Shown here: one piece after another, positions 50,301 through 61,900 of the stretch
Position numbering within the stretch: position 1 is the stretch's first letter
Layout: each line of letters begins with the position of its first letter
From: Bradysia coprophila
Taxonomy: Eukaryota > Arthropoda > Insecta > Diptera > Sciaridae
Direction of reading: 5' to 3'
Assembly: GCF_014529535.1 (NCBI RefSeq)
Contig: NW_023503501.1
Span: forward strand, 4,904,150-4,968,149
Length of the DNA stretch: 64,000 nucleotides
Position numbers and translations under genes: made by a program
Notes under the pieces: model-generated
Seen by the model: only the letters and a program-made list of their open reading frames with translations
Databases searched by the model: none
Told to the model about the DNA's origin: nothing

Positions 50301-51916
50301 CTACTTCAAAAATACTTGAACGTTGTGGGTCGTGACAACGAATTGAAACAAGAAACGTTTTAGCTAGTCAGTTCATGAGTTAGCTATTCAACGAAACAGA
50401 ATCGAGTTACAACCAACTTCTACAAAGAAAATTACGATGGCAAGTTTCAACGTTGTCACGACCATGCACAATTTTGCTTGCAATTTTGAGAATCTGAGAC
50501 ATTTTCTGCAAACTTGTCATAAAGCTTTAAATTGACCGTATGCCCAGGGCCAGATCTGACTGCCGATCGGACGATATCTGAAGTCTGCCCTTGCATGCAA
50601 AAAATCAAATTGATGAAAAGGAAGCTGTGACGTGTGACACTACACAGACGTTGAGAATTCGAAACATTAATCACGTCAATTTGATTTTCGATCATTTTTA
50701 TTCAAATGGCTGTACCAGCTATAAGACAGTTCATAATTAGAACTTGAGCTGCATTGCAGACTCTACAGTGTAGAGGGCGTCACTTTTCCATGAAAAAATG
50801 AGTGTGAGCAAAGATCACTAGTTGTTATGCCTCTCATTGTTCCATATATGGTGTTGTCAGCTTGCACCTCAAATGTCAACCAGTGTCAACCAGTGTCTAT
50901 CTTTAGTTGGATTCACTGTCGTCTTTTTTTCCTTCGTTAAGTTTTCCGTTTATGTTTCTATTGTTTCGTTGAAATTTGCATTGTTTTAAATCAAACTGTC
51001 AAGTGAAAGGGGTGGAAAAGGGAGGCAAAACTGTGAATCCAACTTAACGCCTCTACGATCATAGATGAATCGGTTATCTGAAAAACCGAAATTTCCAGTC
51101 TTAGCGGAACGAACATTTTCGGTATTTCGGATAAACGATTCATCTCCGTCTATACGACTGAGGATCGTGGAAAGATCTATTTTAAATGCAATTTATGTGA
51201 TGTTCTGGTCAAAATATAATTTTGATTCCATCGAACCCGCGAGAAATATTTCATGGTAAAATTTAAATTCGAGCGAAACGGCTCTTTCGAATTATATTGC
51301 ACAAGAAACATATTCATTTTGTGTCAACCAATCAACAATTTTGTGTTCAAAGTTAAATCTGAAAATTTTCAGTTAATTCTGACGTAAAATGATCGTCACA
51401 GTTTTCACAATTTTAATTTATGTTCATTGTTCTATTTAGCATAGTTGAGGTGTATTTTAAGCTTAGACAAACAAGGTTTCAAATAAATTACTCAATAACA
51501 TGGCACTTGTAATTAACATAATCCTTTGCTCTTAACTGTTTTGCTCAGGGAATAAGAGGAATATTTTAAAACGGAAATTTTATTTTCCTTTTTGTCGATA
51601 TTTAATGTAATGTATCTTAGCGTTTAAAGTGATTTCTTGTCATTTAAATTTGGTGGTGAAGGAATCAGGTGAGAATGTGTGCGCATCCGTCTCATTTTGC
51701 AGGTTTTCACAAAAGCATCGATGGTTTACATACTTTGGAGTGGTAATAACGAAAACACACTCAACATTCTACCCGGATTTATATTATTAAATCCATGTCA
51801 TTGGTGCGCGTACGTAAAAGTACAGTGCGTGATGCACTAGCTATAGAGTGTCCATCAGATAAAACGATCACTTGCACAGATTCACTGGCAAAGTAGGTTT
51901 TGTACACAAATAAATT
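47343..51916. other. Gene-poor region between COX16 and Lnk
   Basis: No gene recognised in 4.6 kb. Visible structure: a 39-bp tandem pair (48042-48080, 48081-48119; AGAAA..TTTTAG..TTTTC..CGGCA); a diverged inverted repeat around 49735-49865 sharing GGCCTATTT/AATAGGCC; a 20-bp inverted pair containing GTCGTGACAACG near 50331-50350 and 50434-50452. The frame at 50456-50695 (GPGHTVNLKLYDKF) is intriguing but unsupported. Confidence 0.4.
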
Positions 51917-52285
51917 GAGTACGAAACGTGCATCGGTTGGTCCCGAAGAGTCCGCGGTTTTACTTCTCAATTTTTTTTTTAAGTTATGGGAATGGGACAG
52001 TTTTCGCTGGAGCAGGTGTCTAAGTTGCACTGAGTTCATCACAAAGGTCGTCATTATCTATCGTTACTACAATATCGAAGAAAGACAAAAAATACACATC
52101 ATGTCTATCTTCGATATTGTACAAACTATGGGTAGTGAAGAACTTTGAACTCACTGCAACTTAGATACCTGCTCCACCGATAACTGCTACGTTCCCATTA
52201 CTTTTTTAAATTGTTTTTGTAAAGCAGCTGGAGTTGCACAGACGTCGTTGTGACGCAAGCCGATGGCGATGCATATCGTGGATAA
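51917..52285. mobile_element. Foldback element, family B copy 2
   Basis: Nearly loop-free inverted repeat: left arm 51917-52095, right arm 52096-52285, about 75-80% identical. Shared blocks are AGTTATGGGAA/TTCCCATTACTT, GGAGCAGGT.TCTAAGTTGCA.TGAGTTC and ACAATATCGAAGA. It is the same family as 39138-39505, with outer sequence GAGTACGAAACGTGCATC and GGTTGGTCCC. Confidence 0.7.
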
Positions 52286-52903
52286 CTCAATTGTCTGTAA
52301 CTTCGAGACTGTTAAGCAACACTCAACCGCACATGGGCAACGAGCGGTCATAGATGTCTGCTAGCTGAGCGTGAAAAGACAGCACTTTTGTCAATTTCGT
52401 CTAGGTCAAACTTTCGGGAATTATTTTCAAAATCTTACAGCATTTCACATCAATACGATAAGAAAGAGGCAGAGGAAATCGAAGTAGAAAGTATAGTGTG
52501 AACGCTGGGTATTTTTAGTTGTTTAAATTCGGTCAATTACACATAATGTTTGCCATAGCCACTTAGTACTCAGTAAGCAACGATAAGAATTCGAAATCTT
52601 TTTAATTACAAAATTTCTTGTAAGACAAACTGAAATTCGAACTTGACACTGAAGACAATTTACACACAGAAAGGGAACATTATCAACGGATCAATTATGA
52701 TTTCAATTCCTGTCGTTTAAATTACATAAAATAATTGCGATTTTCATGTGCACGAACTCATATTGCTCCGAATGGACTTAGGAACATCGAAACATTTTTG
52801 AAAATCACATTACAACCGCACTACACTGTCCGTTTTATGGTGATAATATATCGAAATATAATCCGGATCGATTTTACACACTAAATTGTTACATTTTACA
52901 TTT

Positions 52904-55900
52904 TTACACAAAACTGTACTGATTATCCACTGCCCGTCCCGTCTCCGAATCGGTGTTGTTGTTGTTATGTGATGTTTGTTGTTGTGTTGTTGCCGTCGAA
53001 GATGATGATGTTGTCGTAGTTATTTGTGCCAGACCTTGCGGCGATTGTAGATCGAGATCGCATGATTTTACCCGAACGCTGCATTTTATTGTAATGACTT
53101 GTGGCTGTAAGATGGAAGATGAAAGAAGAAAAAACGGAAAAACCGAAATTAATTCCACTGCAACGGGTATGATGGGTATGTGATCGGTTAAGTCTAATGC
53201 GAATTATAAGATAAAAAAATGTTACATTCCCTCAAGCAAATTAACAACAACTTTAAATTTGGTGAGAGTGTTTCGCGATTCGAGATAAGTGAATTGACCA
53301 AAAACTATTCAGCCAGGACAAGGCATCACAGACCATAACAAAGGATCGGATAATCGGGGCCAAATTCAGCGGAGGACTTATTGAAAACGATTCGAGTGGT
53401 TAGAGAAAGACTCGGCTAAATTATGTCCCAGGGTCAATGGAATGGAATTACAAGTGACAAGTGATTGACTAAGGAAACTCACACTCACTGTGAATGCTCG
53501 ACTGTGAGAACTGTGAGTCCCGAAACACAACAATCCTCAAACTAAAATATCGAGGAAATGCTGAGGAACTGTTAGTGCCACTACTCTTCACGTTCCCCAT
53601 TTTCAGGGTCGATTCATTAAGAGCCTTCATTGCCCTTAAATCACAAAAATCAAAAAGTCCTTCAGGCCTCGCTCGAATGCTCATGAGCCAGTCAAGGCCT
53701 GCGTTGAAGTATTCGAAACGGTAGAGAAGGAGGACCGTCTAGACTTTCCGAGCACAGGTGAGATGTTATTTGTCAATTTTTAATATATTTACAGTCTACG
53801 GGCAAGTGCATTATTCACGGTTTACCGTTTCAACGGACTACAGTTCATGCATATAATGAATGACTGAATGTATTCAGATATAGACTCAGATATTATAGGT
53901 TTTAGGTTATCATAACTATAGACGCATGCATGTCAAACAACTAAATCGCAGAAATTATAACAAAATCGGATAACCACATCGGTCGAGACGGTGATTCATT
54001 CAAATTGTGAACGCAATTGAAAATGAAAAATTCGGAAAAACAAAATTCAAAAAAATAAAATAAAAAATTAAAAAAAAAGCTTGCAAGCATCACTGACACT
54101 GATTTGTTGGCAAACTGGAAATGAAAGCCTCTTTATCTGGGGCTATCTCACATGTCTCGAAGCCTGCAGATTGTGTGCCACCGCCGTGTGTATAACAAAT
54201 TCGGTCAATTTCACATCAGCCGTTCCGCCGCTCTCCAACGGTATCGGATTCTCACCGAAATGTTCGAGCATTTCGGATATGGTCGGAAACCATAAATGTT
54301 GCACGCGACACTGTCCCAGATCGTTCAAGGTCATTCGCAAATGTTTTGCCTTCCCTTGGAAATTGAATGTCAACACGAATTCGCCCTTTCTCGTTTCGCT
54401 CTGTCGCACCAGAAACACACCGTGTCCAGACGTACCACCATGTAGTACCAGATTCGCTGCATCCGATCGCGGCAAAGTGCCATGGAACCATGGATACTGT
54501 CGCATGTCGGCAGTCAAATCTGTGTCGGTTTCGGCTTGCTCTAAATCGGTTTCGGTCAATTCGAAATTACTGGATGTGGAGACACGATCGCCGTGCCTTC
54601 GTGGTGGTATATCTGGAACAGGACTAGTCAACGCACCGTCGTGCAAAGATGTCGTTATCGACATGTCTGGCTCGGATGGTGGGATCTGTGATGTGGGTGT
54701 TCCGCGCATACAATATCGTATTGTGGCTAGCCAGCTGCGCATATCGTCTGTATCACGAGCTTCAATAACATACTCTTTGTTGTTGTCCGTCTTTAACACA
54801 AAAGTATTTTCATGATCAGGCATTTCAAGTGCCGTCGTTTCCCTGGCCTCGGATATCAAAAAACAAAAGACTCCACTGCGAGGCTGAAATTGGAAAAAAA
54901 ATGAATTTTAGATCGTATGGTTCGAGTCGTAACGGTTGGAATGACGCAGTATACCTGTTGTGACTTTGGTGGTGAGTAAAATTCTAGCATATATCCGCCA
55001 ACGGTTTTTACAAGAGCCAAACGACACTTTTCCCATTTCTGAGGACCGCTCGGATGCTCCAAACTCTCTGGCGTCAAATACTGTACACTACCTTCCTTCC
55101 GACACTCAACCACAATATTTGACAATTTAACTTTGTTCTGACGACTGCCCGACAATTCCAATTCATCCGAATGCTGTTTATGGAACAATGCCTGCAAGAG
55201 CATAAAATTCTTAAATTTACCAAATAGGATGACATGTTCCCATATCCAATCAAATGTGAATTAAGTCACAGTACCTTGCCCCTTCGCAAACCCTTGAACG
55301 ATAAACGACGGAAGAATGGTTTGTGAGTGGTTTTCGGAATTTCAATTTCATCTGTGTAGTCTGTTTCTTCGGGAAGTGTAACGGAACCATTACCAGTCTG
55401 CAATTTAAGTGGAAAATTATAAAGTTTTTCTCTCAGTATAAATGTTTTAAGAAATAATTGACGGCGTTAGGGTGACCCATGATGCCATAAAAAATCATCA
55501 AAGATAAGGTACAGGATCATCCAAACAGGTCAAATTCAGGCCATGCAAAATTGAATAATTGACGAAGCTCAACTATGATCAGGTGATAATTCGATCTGAC
55601 GGGTCTAATCCCAAATATAACCTCTGGTAGAGATTTATTATTGAGTACGTACCCAACTCTGAGCTTCGGCAATGAGTTTATGCGGAATGATGACCTTTCC
55701 TGGGAAGAGTGACTCATTTTTACATGACGTGAAATTGGCATGTTTTCAGGCTTTTAATGGCTTAGAGGCTCATTCCATACTGGAATTTTGCGTCACTGTC
55801 ATGTGTTTAAGTGGTAACAAAACTTTATCTGGAAGATTCGTTTTAAGCCCACATACAAACGATTTGACTATAGCATCCTTCAATACTGATAGTCAAATAT

Positions 55901-58900
55901 TGCTGTTGGATGAAGAGTGACGCAAAATTGAAGTGTAGAATTAGACAACTTCACCTCAACTTCAAATGATAAATTACAAAAATTGAGTTTCGCTCTTGGT
56001 TTCGTCATTGTAATTTCATTATAATCGTTTTCCATTAGATAATCGCAAAATGCGGCTACTTACAGCACCTGTACCATTAATTTAATTCAACGTTTACGTG
56101 GGATGTTTGAAACAAAACAAAAACTTGGAGCATCAAATGAACACCCATTTCGATTTTCTTATATCTCAAAATTGGAATGGGAAAACAATCTATTTCGTTC
56201 AACAAAATGTGATTAAAGATGTCTTTCTTTCTGTATAAAATCAATTCGGTCAAAGGTCACAGCTTCCAGCATATTGATATTATGGGTTAGGCCGATCGTA
56301 ATCAAAGCCATCACATAGGTGAACGATATAAAAAAAGCGTTTTCATCATTCCGATCTCATTTAATTCGATGTCCACCTAACTTATTCACATCCGAAAGTT
56401 AAATTGTTGACCTTGATCATTTCAAACAAAAAAAAAGAGTTACCTAACACATTCATGTTTATTCTTTTTATTTAATACTTTGAGCCGTGCGGTCTGGTCA
56501 GTTTCAGCACACAAAAAAAATATTATTTAAACTCTTAAGAGAGTATGTAAACCAATAAAAGCAACAACAACAACAAACGGATGACGCTATTTGCATGAAT
56601 GAAGGAAAAAAAAGACGCAGATCTCTTTATAAGCAGACCAAGACATCATTAATAAAAAATTCAAAATACAAAAATTGATTCAAAATTAACATTAAACCGA
56701 CTATAACGTATTGATGGTTGTTGTTTTTAGTGAATGGGAAAACGGCTTGGATGGAGTATCTACGTTATTTTTGGATGATTATGGTTGTCTGACGATTCAG
56801 TTTTTTTTCGCATATGATTTGCTACAGAAACGAGATATTTATTTCCGCTTATAAAAATGTTAATTGATGACAAACTATGACTAAAGAAGGGTAAATAATT
56901 GCTTATTTCAGACGAAAGGCAATAAAGAGATTGAATTTCGCTGGTTAGATCGAACTATATGTCCTGTGGGAAAGATCTCAATACGACTGTTTGTTTTAAA
57001 CTACTCTCGATAAGAAAAGAATAAGAAGTTCAACTGGTACATCAACATCGTGAGGTAATCGATACCTAAGCGTGCGAAGCATTAGTACAGCCTAAGTACG
57101 TACAGCATGAATAGTCTTTGCATGTTACACATGCATTCTATCCAAGAAGAATTACCACATGAACAGTTAAGGAATGTAGCCTTAAGAGTTTGCGTTGAGC
57201 CGATGATGGTTCTTCTTCTCACCAGACTCTTATCAGCCCGCTTGGTCTTTTTAAAAGACACCACCACAAACCAACAACTCGATAACTGGCTTTTCGAGTC
57301 GAAGATTTCGACTTATGTGCCCAAGACAGATAACACTTAGTACCATGGGAGAACGAGTGATGTCGCTCGTAGATACTATCTCAATTATCTAGTGCCACAA
57401 ACCAATTCAATCAGATGTTATTGTGAACCACTGTGATTGACAGAATCATAGTATTTCGGTTGAAATTCGAACCCACGCACTGGTAACTCAATAATTCAAT
57501 TTTTAGTTTTTAGTTTCACGATAGTATCCTCGAGTTTCTCAAAACGGATGCTAGTTTTGCATCAATGCTTCTACTTTTGGCAAGTCGATTTATATCGAGT
57601 TTAGATAAATTCAGCAAAACGAGCTATGAATATTAGGGGGGTCCAAAAAATCAAAGTGTCGAGGACGTTGGCGGACCCCGAGGAAAACAAACCTTTATGG
57701 CCTCCTGATAAAAATTGTATATGGGGCCGATGCGATCCGAGTTGGTTTATGGGTAGCTCAAGGACGAAAAATGTGAAAAAACGCTGTGATTTTCCATACA
57801 TTTTTTCCATTACTTTCTATGGAAAAAAATTTTTGGCGACAATATCAAACTTTTTTGGTCCAGACAACTTAGATTAGATGCAAGAGCAACAAAAATGCGT
57901 TGTTTGCATTTTTGTGGAATTTTTATATCGTCTGGGCACACCTAACAATATTGATATATACAAAAATCGACAGATAATTTCCAAGTATTGGACACTTGAG
58001 ACAGATGTTGTGGTCTCAAGTCCTTGTGTCCACAACATCTGTCTCAAGTGTCCAATTCCAACCATCCGACCAGCAACACAACACCGAAGAAAATTCCAAC
58101 CATTCTTCGTACCAAATTTCCAAGTAATACAAAGTCAGGCGAAGTCACTCTTAAAATTAAGTGTTAGGTGTCGTTGTAAAGGTAATGACAGTGGCTTTCT
58201 AACGAGCCCACACACAATAAGTTTCAAGTTGGTGTCTTGACGTAACAGTCATTTGAACATTGTCTGAGTTCACGACCCTGACATTTTTGCACCAAAATCG
58301 ATTTCTATATAGCTTCAAAAAATTGTTTTCGAAAAAATTTCTTTTTGCGATGAAAGTTTATGCCATAAGCTCTCGATAGATATGAATATATCCGATGTAC
58401 ATCCCATAAATGTTTTGGAAGAACCCAAAGACTGGGTCAACAGATTGGGAAACTTTGACTGACTTGGGAGATGCGAATGCACTTACAAATCATTAAATCG
58501 GTCTCTTTGGATTATTCTGAAGTGAAATAATCCAACTCACCTTAAGAAGTGACCAAAGCATCTGTTAGTTACGTTCAATTTTTCTTTAACCCTCATTTTC
58601 GTGGTTTTTCACATATTTCGTCCTTGAGCGACCCATAAATCAACTCGGATCACATCGGCCCCATATACATTTTTTATCAGTGGGTCATATAGGTTCGTTT
58701 TCCGCGGGGTCCGCCAACTTTCTCGAAACTTGTATTTTCCCATACGATTCTGGACCCCCCTAATGAATATTTGGTGCACAGAATGAACATTTGTGACGCT
58801 AATTTAAAAATTGCCCTTGGTGCCGAAAATCCCAGGTGATCGGTTATTTTGGACATCACTGTAGATAACAGGTGACTATCCCGTTTCTAAAAGGTTAGGG

Positions 58901-61900
58901 CGTTAATACTACTTCTAGAGAAACATCTTTGTAATCAACTCAGAACGGTTTTCATCGCAAAAGGACAATTTTTGAGAAAACATTTTCCCAATTTTTATTA
59001 GAAATTATGGGAACATGTTTTCCCAAAAAAAAGTCCCTGCATCGTTCCTGAAGTATTGTTTATCAATAATAGGAACAAACAGGAAGTGCTAGGAAATGTT
59101 TGTATGAGTTTCGATCATTGGACCTGCATTTTCCCAAAGAAATTTTCATTTTTCTTTACTTTCAATTTTTGCTAAATTTATTCCCCAAAATAGATGTCAG
59201 CCGTTCGTATAAAATATTCAATGTAAAATGCAAATGACCAACGTAGTACAGACATAATTTCGTATTATGTGAAACATTTCATATATTAGACGCAATATAA
59301 TAACAACGAAATAAAATTGTTGATAAGTGCCACACACAAGATTCAGCTAAAATGTTGTTTTTCGATGTTTGTTTGTGCTCTACACATTTACCTTCAAACA
59401 ATTTTGTTTTTCTATTTTTATTCGCAATGATTAGTTGTTTACAACGAAAACAGCTGATTGTTTTGATTAAAACAAAAACTACAGAAAAAGAGGTGAATTA
59501 GTCAGCGGATAATGTAACCAACTGAATGATGTGAAATTCGATGAACGCATTTTCAAATAAAACATCTCTCCACTTCCCACACAATATATTTTCTAGCATA
59601 GTTTTCTGGTGTTGTTTACGACTGCGTTGGCGTGTGTGTTTCATTTTTTTTTTTTTTTAAATAAACAAATCGGAATGGGTTTCTATGTTTGGTAATTGGA
59701 TGTATAAATTTTAGAGACGGATTATCCTCCACTCATATACGCATAAATATATCATTTCGAGAGCTGTGTAGAAAAGTTGCAGTCAGACCATTCAGAGTTC
59801 AGGTGACTACAGTTCAATTTGGGTTAATAGTCAATAAATCTGTTCGGTTGGATTATTAAGTCGAATAAAACGATCAATTTGCTTGATTGATGACGAAACA
59901 AATTGAAAAATTGATGAGCTGAGAGCCTGGGTCTAATTATTAGGAGTTTTATTTACTGAAATTTACTAAAATTTACCGACAAATTTTTTCCGGTAAATTT
60001 CAGTAATAGTATATTACTTCCGAGGTTCCAAGTTGTGTATTTGATAAGTGGGGTGTTACAGCCCGACCCGAAGGTGAGGGCTGTATTCCCCACTTGTCAA
60101 ATACACAACTTGGAACCTCGTAAGTACAATGCTTTACGTGATTAGGCAATGTAAATGAAAATGAAACATGCCGTAACACGTAAATTTCGTTATTTGTAGG
60201 TGAGTTTCGGCAATTTCAATTTAAGTTAATTAGATTCTGAATATTCGGCCCTGCCTGAAGCAGCACAGTCTATTTTTGGAAAATTAATTCTCAGAAACAA
60301 ATAATTTGAATTAAATAGTCTTTAATTCAAACAATTTACCTGTTTCGAGGTCATTTGTATGTATTTGGTAATTGGGAAATTAGGAAACATATACGAGACA
60401 ATTTTCCCAAAAACAGACGGATAGCCATAGTAAAGCGACCTCTTTGTGGGAATAGTAAAATTAGATTGTTCACTGACTCGGATGAATTATATAAGATAGG
60501 TAGGTGGGTAACGGTGGTGAATACAGGTCGGAAATCTCGAAAGTGTCTTATTAACAAATTGAACTAAAATTGGTTTCGAGTCTTTGTAGTCCTTAATTTA
60601 GTAACGAAAAACCAAAAGTGTTCGCTTAAAAGTTGCAAAATCTGTCCTAGCATTGCTAGGCTGCTAATCACAATTTCCGACCTACTGCTGACGCTGAGAT
60701 AAGGAGAAAAGAATAGAGACTGAGTATATGCTAATGACGCTAGGACTGAAATCGTACACGGCCAAAAACAAGTTTGACCTGACTTTAAGGACAGGTAGCT
60801 TTAAAACACCCGAACCGAGTTTTATTCAATCCTGTCACTACGCTTAATAAAGATCATTGACAAAACATTCCTAGGCCTATTACATCAGTATACCTCTGCC
60901 AAACTCGAAGATTCTCTTCCATAAATGTAAGTCACACCAGAACAACAATCAGTAAACGTAAGGATTTTCAGTATGTGTTTTGAGTAGTTACGGAAACTGA
61001 ACACCTTGAACGTTTGATACCGTAATGTTTACCACGGTTGAAGAGATGACGAAATCCCGAAAAAATTACTTTCTCTCGTCAAACGATTGAATATTGAATA
61101 TTCTTGCATTTAACAAGGGATGTCTTTGTTAAGAGAAGTTCCTTTAAACACCTACGACGTAAGACGTTACTTCATTCCACAATGTTTGAGATGGCTGCCA
61201 GGAGGCTGCCACACTTGTTCTGTTGCTAGAGATTATACAATTTCAAGTGACATCGATTCAGACAAGCGCCGACCAACCGCCTTCGATTGAGAATAAAATT
61301 TGCCTAAATTTATGTCTTCACACCATAATCATTGTCGCCCAAGGCCCTTCCGAAAACCATTTCTCTTACAGCACACACAATCAATCTTCATTTGAAATCG
61401 AAATGTCAGTAAGTCAAATGTTTTGTGTCTTTTCGTTTTATTTATTTTTCGAATAAATTAAATTGATTTACCTTGGCCTTAACCGCAGACCTCAAATTCT
61501 GTTACCATAAATTAGAATATTTTTTGTGTTTTTCGATCGGTGTCCGGTCCGATTTTCTATAAACTCGATTTTTCATAAAATGATTTCAAAATCATTTTTT
61601 TTCTACTTTTATTTGTCTACCGAATGGAATGTAAATAATTCGCTTAACAAAGATTTCTGTTTTGTGGAAAGTACGGGGCTAATCTGTTTGTGTTTGACGC
61701 AGTATATAATAGATAAATCGAATTAGATTGTGAACGAAAAATTTCATATTTTCGCTTCGTTAATGGTCCATCATTATCAAAACAAAACATTTTTTTTACG
61801 AATTTGGCTCTCTAGCAGCTTCTGATAAAAATTAAACAAAATTATCAGTTACGTAACGGCCATCAGATTAATTACGGAGGAATTTTTGTTATTTATAGTC

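Noticed and set aside
50456..50695. 79-codon - strand frame with GPGHTVNLKLYDKF
   Set aside because: A possible acceptor precedes it, but no partner exon and no recognised family; not enough to call a gene.
54081..54815. 244-codon + strand frame
   Set aside because: Exact shadow of the Lnk PH/SH2 exon; no recognisable protein features.
57107..57340. Overlapping open frames on both strands in Lnk intron 1
   Set aside because: Neither shows a domain, splice sites or a link to Lnk; possibly an old repeat.
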